Assembly (NCBI GenBank): GCA_026873275.1
Contig: JANTUC010000005.1
Location: 2,604,001 to 2,668,000 of the forward strand
Origin: Pseudopithomyces maydicus
Lineage: Eukaryota > Ascomycota > Dothideomycetes > Pleosporales > Didymosphaeriaceae
DNA: 64,000 nt
Reading direction: 5' to 3'
Shown here: positions 47,294 through 58,252 of the stretch, piece by piece
How the letters are laid out: every line of letters begins with the position of its first letter
Numbering within the stretch: the stretch's first letter is position 1
The notes under the pieces: model-generated
The model's database searches: none
What the model was told of the DNA's origin: nothing
Seen by the model: the letters and a program-made list of their open reading frames with translations, nothing else
Made by a program: the position numbers and the translations under genes

Positions 47294-47770
47294 ATGTCCC
47301 AAACACCCTCCTCGCAAGCAGCGCAGCGCATCACCGCTCTATCAAACCACCTCTCCCCCACCATGTCCACCGAGACGAAACCCCCAATCACATGCCACGT
47401 CCTCGACACCTCTCTCGGCCGCCCCGCCGCCTCCATTCCCGTCACCCTCACGCTGCACAGCCCGCCGTCATCGCTCAGTCCCACATCGCTCACGTTCAGC
47501 GGCACAACGAACGCGGATGGACGCGTAACGTCGTGGAAGCCATCGTCGCCTTTTAGCAGCGATGGATTGGAGGTCGTTTTCAAGCGCGAGGGCGACCAGA
47601 AATATAGCTTGACGTTTGATACGGAGAGCTACTTTGGGGAGAGGGGCGTGAAGACGTTTTTCCCTGAGGTGGAGGTCAAGTTTGTAGTGTGGGCGGATAA
47701 GAAGGCCGAGCATTACCATGTGCCGGTTTTGTTGAGTCCGTTTGGGTATACGACGTATCGGGGGTCGTAG
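47294..47770 (+). CDS. 5-hydroxyisourate hydrolase, peroxisomal (PTS2)
   Basis: 158 aa, single exon. The transthyretin-like signature is clear: ITCHVLDTSLGRPAASIPV at the start of the domain, the middle RVTSWKP with the conserved Arg, and the C-terminal YTTYRGS, which carries the hallmark Tyr-Arg-Gly-Ser. The enzyme hydrolyses 5-hydroxyisourate, the product of urate oxidase, to OHCU in purine breakdown. The start at 47294 was chosen because it places RITALSNHL at residues 12-20, a match to the PTS2 consensus (R-[LVIQ]-x5-[HQ]-[LA]), consistent with peroxisomal urate degradation. An upstream ATG at 47240 would push this signal inward. Confidence 0.93.
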   Translation: MSQTPSSQAAQRITALSNHLSPTMSTETKPPITCHVLDTSLGRPAASIPVTLTLHSPPSSLSPTSLTFSGTTNADGRVTSWKPSSPFSSDGLEVVFKREGDQKYSLTFDTESYFGERGVKTFFPEVEVKFVVWADKKAEHYHVPVLLSPFGYTTYRGS

Positions 47771-48344
47771 ATGGGTGGACAATAATCTAAAGACGAACGC
47801 GTGCTGTTGGAGGGTAAGAGATTCGAGCATGATACCATTGACTGGATGAGGTGCTATATTCTTGCCGAGCTATCAGATGAAACAAGGGAAATACAAAGAG
47901 TGGGAGATGGAGATGGTTTGTTGGATGGTTGTAGGGGGAGGTGAGAGACATTAAAATCACGATATTACGGAGAAATCAAGAGCGTGGCAATACTCGAAGC
48001 TATTTCCAGGTTGGTTTGAGAAAGATATTGGACTCTCTGAGGGGTTTCTATACTAGCTGCAGCTACTGGGATTCCATATACTACAACTACCTATTCCCAT
48101 CTCTACATGGACGTAACTAGATCTTTTTACACCTTGCGCTCACAGAATTCTAGTCTCAGCGTTTTCGTTCCTAGCAGCAACGGTGCTACTTTCCATCTTA
48201 AACCAACATCCGTCAAGAAAGGCAAGCACGCTACGTCCACACCTTCCCTACCTACCAATCTTGTATCTCTCCACCTATCCATACCAACACCAAGCACCTG
48301 GCCATGCATCTCATTCCCATCAATCACTCACATCAACTCCAACC
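47771..48344. other. Intergenic
   Basis: 3' of the hydrolase and upstream of the next small gene. No feature is seen. Confidence 0.5.
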
Positions 48345-48730
48345 ATGCACTCCCTCCTAATCTCCTTCCTCCAAAACGGCTTCCGCCAAACCATCCGCGA
48401 CGCCCTCCACCCCTCGACCACCCTCCAAAAGCAACCCTCCCCCGTCGCGAAACGTACGCCCGCATCCGCCAGCGCGACAAAAGAGGCCACTCAACGCCCA
48501 CACACGTGTACCAGCTCGTCGATAGCCAAGACGGGGAGAAGACTTACAGGCGCGTTCATCGTGCAGGAAACGCTGCGAAGCAGTTGGTGAAAGATGAACT
48601 CGTTTTGCGGAAGATAAGTGGGGGCGATTCAGCGGGGAAGAAGCAGCGGCGGAGGCAGAGGAGAGGGAGGGAGCTGAGTGAGGAGGGGACGGAGGAGGAG
48701 GCAGAGGAGGGAGGGAAGAGGATAGGCTAG
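48345..48730 (+). CDS. Small basic hypothetical protein, one frame break
   Basis: About 128 aa if joined. MHSLLISFLQNGFRQTIRDA starts at 48345; after QKQPSP the coding frame moves to RRETYARIRQRDKRGH and continues to a Lys/Arg- and then Glu-rich tail. One extra C in the C5 run 48439-48443 joins the two. The middle (THVYQLVDSQ, then TYRRVHRAGNAAKQLVKDEL) looks conserved but I cannot name the family. The first 20 residues could form an amphipathic helix. Confidence 0.55.
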
Positions 48731-49874
48731 AGGAGACGCGGGTAGACGCCAGGCGAAAGGATACTTTGAGGGCCGGAAAGCTGGGTGGTTTGTTCTGCGG
48801 AGGACTTCTAACGTGGTGGTCACTGACGCTAAGATTAGCCAGAAGCTCCCAAATCGCGAGAACGCAGTCGGCTTTCTTCAAGAGCGGGTACATCGCACTC
48901 GAAGCGTGCACTGGAGAGACCAGAAAGTCAAAACTGCAACTCAAAGATCGTAGCAGCCCGCGCGGATGGCGTGAAAAGCCCGTTTAGACAGCCTGATATG
49001 GATGTGCGGAGCTCCCATGCCTTTGTGTTCGGAGGCTCGACCGCGAATGTTACCCGTGGTGAGGACGTGACACCAGGCTCATTGTCGAACGATGGCGATG
49101 TTAGGGCTAGGGCTGGGAGATCCAAAGGGACTGAGAAGACGGTGAGGCCTGGGTCGGTGGTTGTTGCGAGGAGTAGTGTTGCGGCTAGTGCTGTGGTACT
49201 TGCTACGCCTTGATGGGGTGTTTCGAAAGAGGAATATGGAAACTAGAAGGATGGTTTTATCCGATATGTTCATCAGGCACTCTTCATGAAGAAGAGTATG
49301 GTGTGGTAATTGGTTAATTACGTACATGGGGTTGTACATATCATTCACCAACGGTTATCCATCTTAGTTGTCAAGATTAAACGGCATCGTTTAATATTGT
49401 TTCTTGAAATTTAGCCCCAGTATCACTGTATGGTTGTATTTATTATATTAAACAGGAAGAAACATACAACAACGTGATATGCCTGTATTCGTTGTTGTGT
49501 CTTTTGCCTTTCATCTACATAAACTTTTCTGTTCTTCTTTAGGGAGAGGAAATTAAGCTATATAAAAAGCTGACAACTATATCATTGTTTTTCCGCCAGT
49601 CATCGGTCACAAGTGTTCTTCTGAATCTACCTTCTTAACACCAAGAGAAACATTCCTGCGCCCTTTAAATTGACACAGCCATGTTGGGGAATGGACCGGG
49701 CATAAACAGCTACACACGCCCCGCACTACCCCTGTCGTGCCAAGCCAGGGTCAGGCGGGCATCTGCGATAACCGCGTCGCAACAACGCGAAAGCTCCCGG
49801 ACGTCATCGCGATAGATTAATTAACGGCGTACCAATGTAGCCGCACGTGCATCATTTCCAAATCGGTAGCTGAG
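48731..49874. other. Intergenic
   Basis: About 1.1 kb. A Ser/Thr/Arg-rich open frame on the minus strand (48928-49125) and its partners lack family features. The part from 49330 to 49600 is AT-rich. Confidence 0.5.
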
Positions 49875-51419
49875 ATGCCGCCCATCACACCTACGCGCGC
49901 CCTCGTCGTGCTGGCTACGTTCCTCTTCGTAATCTTCCTGTGGACTGGGGGCCTGCCGCGCGACTACGCTCCACCTGCACTGCAGTCTGTGAACGATAAC
50001 GCTCTGGGCGGGAAGCCCGCTGTGGCTAATATTCTCCCGGAGCCCTTGGTCGACAATGCTGGCGGTAAAACGGGCCAGTCGGTGCTCGACAAGCAGAATG
50101 ATCAATCACCGGGGTCGGCGGATGTAGGCCCTGAGCTGGACTGCAAGCATGTACGCGGTGCGGATAAGATCATGATAATCGTACAGACAAGCAAGGCGGA
50201 AACGAGCGATTCTCTCCCTCCACACCTCAAGTCGCTGCTTTCGTGCACGCCGAGCGTCCTCCTATTCAGCGACCACGCCGGCACCGTCGACGGCTTCCCC
50301 ATCCACGACGCCCTCGAGCACATAAATTCTACCACAAAAGCAGCCCACGACGAGTTCCTCGAGTACACCACCATCCAATCCGACCCATCCCGCAAGCCCA
50401 GCCTCGAGAAGGCAAAGAAGCTCGACAAATGGAAGCTCCTCCCCACCCTCTACAAAACAGCCACCCTGGCTCCCTCCCACCACTTCTACATCTTCGTCCA
50501 ACCAGACACAACACTAAGCTGGACCAACATCCTACAATGGACAAACCGCCTCGACTACCGCATCCCATACTACATCGGCGCCCCGCACCCCGTCGACACA
50601 AAGAAATACGCCCAACTCCCCCGCTATCCTCCTCTCCTACGGTACCATGCAACTCTACCGCACCACACACCAAGACCGCTACACCTCGGAGTGGGAATCC
50701 CACGTCGGGACCTCGTGCTGCGCCGACGCGGTGCTCGCCACCGCCATGAAGGACTCCCGCGTGCAATACACGTCTGCGCGGGGGTTGTTCGAGACATCGG
50801 GCTTGCAATCGCTCGAGTGGACGCAAAAGACGTGGTGCACGCCGCTTGTGGCGTGGCAGCTTCTAGATGCGGGGTTGAATGAGGCGTTTCTGGAGAAGCA
50901 GGAGAAGTGGACGAAGGAGCATGGGTGGGACAGGCCGTATACGCATTTTGAGGCGTTTGAGCAGCTTGCCAGAGCGGGGATCGAGGAGGTGAAGGAGGGG
51001 TGGGATAACGTGTCGTCGGATACGCAGATTAAGAGGACGAGTGGGGGGAGAGGCGTGATGATAAGGGGGGGATGATGGTATGTATTTTCTGTCTCTTTTT
51101 CTAACTGTGCTCGCCATTTTTTTGTTTTAGTTGGACGGAAAGCCTTGTGTGTGTGAGCGTAAATGTACTAACATCTTTCCCAGTACAACAAATCGCCCCC
51201 ACCAGCGCGTCCGCCTGCCAAACCGCCTGCCAGCGCAACGAGGAATGCGTCCAGTGGAAATACCGCGAGGGCGAATGCCATCTGGGGAAAGGGCTGCGGC
51301 TTGGGGCGAAGGCGAAGGGGGACCAGAAGTGGACGAGTGGGTGGGTGGTTGACCGCGTTACGAAGAGGGTGGAGGATTGGGGCAAGTGCGAGAAGGTGAA
51401 CTGGCAGTTGGGTCAGTGA
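49875..51419 (+). CDS. GT31-like type II membrane glycosyltransferase, frame broken
   Basis: The N-terminus has one signal-anchor helix (ALVVLATFLFVIFLW). CKHVRGADKIMIIVQTSKAE and LLSCTPSVLLFSDHA match the fungal GT31 family, as do KLDKWKLLPTLYKTA and TTLSWTNILQW. The frame changes at about 50605-50615 (one C too many or two too few near the C5 run) and then reads AILLSYGTMQLY, SCCADAVLATAM and TWCTPLVAWQLLDA. A second change at G7 51065-51071 (one G fewer) lets the 106-bp intron 51078-51183 join in phase to QQIAPTSASACQTACQR, a PAN/Apple-like Cys module. About 500 aa. Expected in the Golgi, transferring galactose-type sugars. Confidence 0.75.
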
Positions 51420-52653
51420 GGGGGCGGGCTAGGAGGAGAGGGAGGGAGGCTTGGAACTGGATATATATATACCCCTGGTGTGAGGTGCGGATGTATGATA
51501 GTTGTTTTTTCATCGTTATAGCGCGCGTGTTTCGAGAAGTAGATGATGCGTGCTGAGTAAGTTGTGCTGTGTGTGGTGCTTGGTGATCAGAGTCGTGAGG
51601 TAATAGAAGGGAATGGATAACGAATTAACTACGTACGAAGTAAACATGCACCATGACTGGATCACCGTAAAAAATAATAAACTGAAATGTTGCATTAATC
51701 CTCATCATCAAGACAATAAATAAAATCATAACATGAGGTACACTGAGCCGGTTAATTTCTCAAATAACCCATCTATCTTATATAGAGAACAATATCTCTT
51801 CTTCTTTATCTTTCCCGGTGAGAGACTTCCAGTGCATATACTACATCCGTTGGTGGCAAAGGCAGTCTGATATAACAATAGTTAAATACAAGCTAGTCGC
51901 GTTTGATTTTCATACCAACTTGATGCGAACGAAACCCAACTATAATATTCAATCTTATTTTAATTATTACTGCATAACCTTTAAATTCCAAGCATAAGAC
52001 TTACAATAAAAAAGGAAAATATAAAACTAATATACATAATCTACACATGTCGTTGATGATTTTTTACTTGTTCAACAAAACCTACACCTATCACAAAAAA
52101 AAAAGATAATTAATCCACCCCCCAACCTCTGAAAAATCAAACACATATACAACAAACAGTACCCATCGCATTATTTCACCCACATCCAGCAACTATCTCG
52201 CGAGTCGAGTTTGTAGGGTGGACCCGAACGAGGCAGTGCAGCGCTTACCATAGCCATTTCCCAAATAGGAAATCCACCACCCTACGTACATATCAAACAC
52301 CCATCCGACGGAACAGCGTGGTATGGAACGAGGAATGTTTTTACGAGGAGGGGAGGAGAGAGAAGAGAAGATGGGAAGTCAGAGAGAGGGGGAAGGAACG
52401 GGATGTATGTATAAATGTGGATGGGTGTGTGCTGTGCTGGAGAAGACATGTTGAGATGAGAGATATCTTGAATAACGGAGAGAGAAGGGAGAAAGATTGT
52501 TATCGTTAATAGTTGAGTTTGGATTATTGTACGAAACGTCTTTTATTTTTGATTTCCCAACCGATAAAGCGGTGGAGAACGAGCTTGAGAATTGCAGGAT
52601 AGTACAGGACACTCGCCAGACTTTCGTTGCTCAAGATTGTTTAAAGAAGGGAA
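51420..52653. other. AT-rich intergenic region
   Basis: About 1.2 kb, AT-rich especially 51650-52160. No gene is seen; a short Arg/Glu-rich frame (52318-52509) is not convincing. Confidence 0.5.
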
Positions 52654-53827
52654 ATGGATCACGTATTCTTCCCCCTAGCGTTCAGCCCATCCCCGAGGGG
52701 AGACCGAAACTCCTCCTAGTCGGCGACGCAGGGTACGTACAACCCCATCCCTCCTCTCTTTTTCCTCCTCCCTTCAATTCCCACCTATATTCCCTTTTTG
52801 CCCTGAGCAAAGATAGCCGCCCTCGCCCTTACTCACCGTCTACTCCTTCTACACCCACCCCCATCCACCTCCCCCTTACCACCGCACTAACCCCCACCGC
52901 AGGTCCATCCTCGCCCCCCTGCTCAACCACCTCCTAACCTCCCCCTCCACACCTACCACATCAGCCTCCTCACCTTCGCCTCCTCTCTCCATGCTCTCAC
53001 CCCCCACTTAGACATCCTACGCACCTCCCCCGCCTCACCCACATCCACACCGCGCACTCCCTCGACGACACCCCCGCCATCACGACCGCCGCATCCCAGC
53101 ACGACGTCGTAGTCCAGTGCACGCCCGCGGCGCACCTTGGCTCGGTCAAGAGCATTATCCGTGGCCTGGCGTTGCGAAAGGCGCGGACAGGGGAGGAGGT
53201 TTACTTCATTCGGGCGGATGGGGTGGGGAGCTTGGGGGAGGAAGGCGGACGCTTGTATGGGGATGGTGATAAAGAGGGAAAGGGGAGGGGGCGGGCGCGG
53301 CGACGGTAACGTTGACGGCGGTGGAGATGGCGAGGGCGGAGGGGGTGCGGTGTACGGTTGTTATGAGTCCTGTTGTTTATGGGTGGGAGGGGTGGTTTGA
53401 GCGGGAGAGGGGGGCGTTGGCGGAGATGTGGGGTGGATTCAAGCAGGGGAGAGATCAGTTTGTTGATGACAAGACGAGGGGGTGCGGTTTTGTGCATGTG
53501 GAGGATCTGGTTGAGTTGTATGGGTTACTTGTGCTTGACTTTGTGTCTGGGAGGCGGGCGGCGCCGGTGGGGGAGAAGGGCATCGTGTTCTCGGGTACGG
53601 GTTCGTTCACGTGGGAGGAGGCTGTGGAGTGGATGAGCATGAATGGTCTGATGGAGGGGGAGGATAAGAGGATGGACGGGGTAAAGAAGGTGTTGGAGCA
53701 GGCGTTTGCGAGTAATATCGTAATGGGGTCTGAGGTAGCGAAGGAGGTGTTGAAATGGCGACCGCGAAAGACGAAGGAAGACTGGAAGAAAGCTCTTCGA
53801 GAGGAGTTCGAAAAGGTGGGCGGATAG
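52654..53827 (+). CDS. NAD-dependent epimerase/dehydratase (extended SDR), frame broken
   Basis: Starts MDHVFF at 52654. Adding one base at C5 52671-52675 gives PSVQPIPEGRPKLLLVGDAG, the Rossmann strand and turn. A 170-bp intron (52733-52902, GTACGT...CCGCAG) joins to SILAPLLNHLL. Further one-base repairs at C5 52941-52945, C5 53027-53031 and G5 53287-53291 give a continuous protein of about 330 aa with HISLLTFASSL, ASQHDVVVQCTPAAHLGSV, EVYFIRADGVG, a VVMSPVVYG strand and a GFVHVEDLVELYGLLV block as in NmrA/epimerase-like SDRs. The classical YxxxK was not found with confidence. Substrate unknown. The coding strand is C-rich first, G-rich later. Confidence 0.7.
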
Positions 53828-55939
53828 GTTTGAGAGTAACATTGAATTCTTTCCTTTGCTCGTGCATGATCTGGATTATTGAATCGAACAATATTGAAAC
53901 AGTGAGAGACGGAGGCGAATAGAATAGAAAAAGTAGTTGAGGAACCTTGTATCTAAAAGTCGCTCAACAGCAAGGTCAAGTCCTGACGTATGTAGGGAGC
54001 TCCGCGGCGAGAGGTGAGACGATAATTGAAGTTATGTTGCGGGTGTGTTGTTCATGGTGAAATCGCAAAGCCGAAGTTTAGGCGAGCATGTTAGAGAGTT
54101 TGGTACGAACTGTAATTTCCACTGTCCTGAGATGCATACTGCCTGTTTGCTCGCATGTTTAGCCCGAAAAGCCAAATACGAAGCGCGGATTACACATGTC
54201 ACTGTCCAGCTGAGTATCGTGAAGGTGAGCGTGGAGATGTATGCTCAGACAGGTGTAACGAGTACATTGGCAATCTCTCCCAAGAGACATCTCGACGGGG
54301 TTCTTATTCGCTGTCACACAAGGCTGAGGATGGGGGATCCGGAAAGCAACACGCGATCGCACGAAATCGGGATTCTAGACCGATCCTTCTTCAGCATGGT
54401 ACAGGATTCCCAACGCATTGTCTATGATGGGCACTGATAACGGCACTGGTACTGGTAGACGCGAAATTGGATAGATAAAAGCAGATTGGAAGCAGACACA
54501 GCAAGACGGGGTGTGGAGGTGCGGTACTGGGACATGCTACACTGGCAGCGGCCGGCTCGGACGGCTGACGATTCCAGTGAGACCAGCTGTCGCGACTCCT
54601 GCGGCATTAGCGTCAGCCAGGCCAGTAAGCCGCAGCACTCCCTGTCAGAGCCGCACACGGGCAGGCGGCATGTGGTCGTGTAACGGGCGCTGGAGAGGGC
54701 GGTCCAACGCTGTCCGGGACGCGTAGTCGTACTGTAGAGGTCTAAGCGATTGGACAGCTGCAATACAGTGCTGTGTGCAAGGCCGATCGATTGCAAGGGA
54801 CGCTAAACGCTGGAGTCCGAGTAGAGGACGGAAGACGGCGGCGATCGCGACATTCGAGGGCGATCGAGCAGCCAGCCTCGTCGGCGCAGTGCCGCTTGCG
54901 GCAAGCACATTCCGCGGATGCGGTGCACCAGTTCGAGTGGGAGCGCTGGAGTTGTCGCGCATGGTCGATGTCGTCAGCACATATTGGAGAGACCCCCCAC
55001 CACGAGATGTCCAGGTCCGGAGGAGGTGGCAGGCGTGGCCGGGCAAATGAGTGTTTCGCTGGACACGGTGGACGGCAATATGGGACGCCCAGGCAGATGG
55101 TGCGATGCGGCGATCCCTGCTGGGTCGGTGCTAGAGTGAAAGACACTCTGGGAGATGATTGGTAATGCAGGCTAACAAGGAGTCGGCGCGTGTGAAGGCG
55201 TTGTCCTAGCGGGCCTTGGCAGGAAGGAACCACCGCGCTTTTCTATGGCAGTAGCGACCGATGACGTTTCCCTCACCTCTCCTTCCTCACCTACGTCACG
55301 CATTCACCTCGAGGCACGCCTGCGAGCAACACCACGCCCGCGCGCATTGAGACGCATCCGCAAAACAAGTATCGACCGCTGTCCCTGTCTGCTCCCCCGT
55401 CGCATCAGCAACGAGGACCAGCACCGCCATAGTGCAAAGGGTAAGGGGCGCACGCGTATTGACGTCACGCCGTTCATTCTTGTCGACGCCTTCGACAGCT
55501 CCCAGTGCCAGGACAGCATACTTGATTCGCGACCCCGCTTTCGGTATTCCACCGACCGCAAGTGTTCCCTGGGGTACGCAGTCACCGTCCTGGCCGCTGC
55601 GCTTGCTGCTGACCTGGCGGCCGTCGTTCGTTGCTGGCGCTGCCGCGTTCGCGCTTGCCACCTTTTTTTTGCAGAGGCAAGCCCGCCGAGGCCTCCAGCA
55701 GCAGCGACACCACCGTCGCACACCCGCCATCGAATCGCATCCCGCACAGAGGCTGACGGACCACTTGAGTAGACACGATCCATCCGACTGCGAATCCGCC
55801 GCCGAAGTTTGCGCCATCGGGGCCCCGGAGTCGACTTTTTTTCGGTGAGGTGAGAAAGGGTTGCTGCTGGGCGGTTCTGCCGTAACACCTCCGGACGATC
55901 TTTCACAAGTCACCTGTCGACGTCATCTCAACCACCACA
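53828..55939. other. Long upstream region of atfA
   Basis: About 2.1 kb; GC-rich in its second half. Several open frames of 100-200 codons overlap on both strands, which fits GC-rich non-coding DNA. A CRE site is listed separately; half-sites TGACGT (55261) and TACGTCA (about 55292) are nearby. Confidence 0.5.
55460..55467. promoter_or_regulatory. CRE palindrome TGACGTCA upstream of atfA
   Basis: Perfect ATF/CREB site 473 bp upstream of the atfA ATG. It suggests that AtfA could regulate its own gene; this is inference. Confidence 0.55.
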
Positions 55940-58252
55940 ATGGCTGCCGCTACAACAAACCCGCCTACGTCAATCATGTCCAGCCCAAAGGATAACGCGA
56001 AGAAGTCCCTCCCAAGCAAACCTGAAGGTACGTATCGTCGTCGCACGCCCCCAATTGCCTTCTGAGCACACTCGAATCCCTTCCCGTCCGCCTGCATCTG
56101 CCCGCCATGCATCGTGCTGCCTCCCCGTGTCGTCATGGCACCGCCGTCGCACAATGACGCTGACCGCGCCCGCTGCAGACCCCGTCAAGGTCGAGACTGC
56201 CGACAGCGCACATCGTGAGTACCTCCCCCAACGTCGCGATCGTCCAGCGGCCGTCCAGCCCTCAATGCTGCCCATATTCATCATGCTGACGCATGCCAGC
56301 CGCCACGACCCAAGAGTCTACAGACGCGAAGCCCGCGACAACCAATGCGCCCTTGGGTCCTCCGCCGAAACCAACCATCACTGGCGACACTCCAGACTAC
56401 TTCAACACGTACGTGAGCCCGTACATACACGTACCATGCGCTTCTCCGCGCTCTGTCGTTGTCGTCGCCCTAGAGGAAAGACGTTCGCCTGCCCAGCACA
56501 GAAGCACAGCTCGATGAAGGGCATGTACTGTCTGGGTGGTGTTGCAACGCCCTCTTGTGACACATGATCGTCGTGACGCCCATGTAGACATCCGTCTGTA
56601 CTCTGGCTGACGTCTAAGCAGTGTACATAACACCTTCAGCGTTGAACCCAATCCGTTCGAGGCTTCTTTCGGTATGTACCATCCCATGTTCCGTCTCAGA
56701 GGATGCAACGTGCAGACCAAACCTACACGTGTTACATGCCATCCCAGCATCGCTGCTCTTGTGGTTGGTTTCGCCTTGCCGTCCATTCTGAAGTGAACCG
56801 TTAATGTGTTGTCACGACATCTTATTGACTGATGTTCAGGTGGCCAGTCGGGACCTGCCGAGACTCCTGGGAAGACTGTCTTGCCTCCTGTCGCCAACAT
56901 AACGTCACCGTCACCACTTCCGGGCATCACCCCCGGTTGGCAGTCGTTACGTGCGGGACCTTTAAGCCCTGCTATGCTTACAGGCCCAACAAACCAGACT
57001 GATTACTTTAGCGAATCATTCAGAGGCTTTCCGACCCCCAACGAATCTTCTCTGCGTACTGGACTAACGCCTGGTGGGGGCGGGTCTATGTTTCCTGCAC
57101 CCAGTCCTAACACCCAAGCTATTTTCAATCTTCAAAGTACAGGTGTCACACCGGGCACAGCTGAATTCCAGCAATCTGCCCTGCGTGCTGCTGCTCAGGC
57201 ACAGGCCAATCAAAATAAGGCTACTACCACAGGTCCCACATCGCAGCCCGAAACAGTAACTGCAGGAATGGATCGCACCAACTTTCCTCTGCAGCAACCC
57301 CAGCGTCGTACCCAAGCTGACCCTTATGCCAATCACGACGTTAGCAACGCCGCGAATGATTTACTTTCTTTTGCAACACAGAATGGTGGTGCACGTAACG
57401 GGCAGCAACCCTATTCCATGGCCTCTCAACAGCAGGGCATGCATGCTGGTCACATGCCTGTACAACCTGTGAGTCATGACAACAGCCGACGTAACACCAA
57501 GGGCTCCATCAACAGCATGACTGGCTCTGCCGACACTGGCGACTTCTCGGAAAGTGGGCAGAGTGAAGAGGCCAAGTCAAACAGTCGTTCGCGCGGAAAG
57601 AAGGGTGCCGCAAACGGCAAGCAGTCGGCCGGCACCAAGCGAAAGGCCGACGAGCCCAAAGGGAATGCTAGAAAGAAGAGCGTTGCGACATCTATTGGTG
57701 ACGAAGACGAAGACATGCATTCTGACGATGACATGAAGAATGAAGAGATGGGCGGCAAGAAGATGACTGATGAAGAGAAGCGCAAGAACTTCCTTGAACG
57801 CAACAGGTACGCTACATTTTCATTATGCATGGCTTTCCAGTTGCTGACAAACAATCAGAGTCGCTGCCCTCAAGTGCCGCCAACGCAAGAAGCAGTGGCT
57901 TGCAAATCTGCAAGCAAAGGTGGAGCTTTTCAGCACAGAGAACGACGCCCTCTCCGCCACGGTAACGCAGCTGCGTGAAGAGATTGTGAATCTCAAGACG
58001 TTGCTTCTTGCCCATAAGGACTGCCCTGTATCGCAAGCTCAAGGCCTGCACGGTGCAGCTATGAACAACTTCCTTGGAAGTGATATCAACCACCAGAACC
58101 CGTATGGCATCGCCCAATTACCACCTAACGGTGTGCACATGGGCATGCCTATGCAGCCAAACGGCCAAATGATGAACCGGTACGTTTACCCACCTTCACA
58201 AGGACCAGGTGCACGGGACCAGGACAATGCACCACAATGGGCCACGAAATAA
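55940..58252 (+). CDS. atfA: ATF/CREB-type bZIP transcription factor AtfA
   Basis: Exons 55940-56027, 56179-56214, 56300-56408, 56622-56671, 56840-57806 and 57859-58252 join in phase to 547 aa. Introns are 151, 85, 213, 168 and 52 bp. Aft1-type N-terminal elements are visible: FSVEPNPFEASFG, PGKTVLPPVANITSP and RTGLTPGGG. Then come a Gln/Asn-rich middle, a basic/acidic stretch (KRKADEPKG, then DEDEDMHSDDD) and the bZIP: EEKRKNFLERNRVAALKCRQ, where the basic region NRVAALKCR is the ATF/CREB signature, followed by a leucine zipper (WLANLQAKVELFSTEND). A phase-2 intron cuts the basic region after NR, a known position in AtfA genes. It acts downstream of the Hog1/Sak1 stress kinase in oxidative and osmotic responses. 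Confidence 0.95.

Noticed and set aside
54742..55233. 163-codon Cys/Arg-rich frame on the minus strand
   Set aside because: Overlapped by comparable frames on the other strand; irregular Cys and no start or splice context.
55296..55913. 200-codon frames on the minus strand before atfA
   Set aside because: Two overlapping frames are equally open; no family features. More likely GC-rich promoter/leader.
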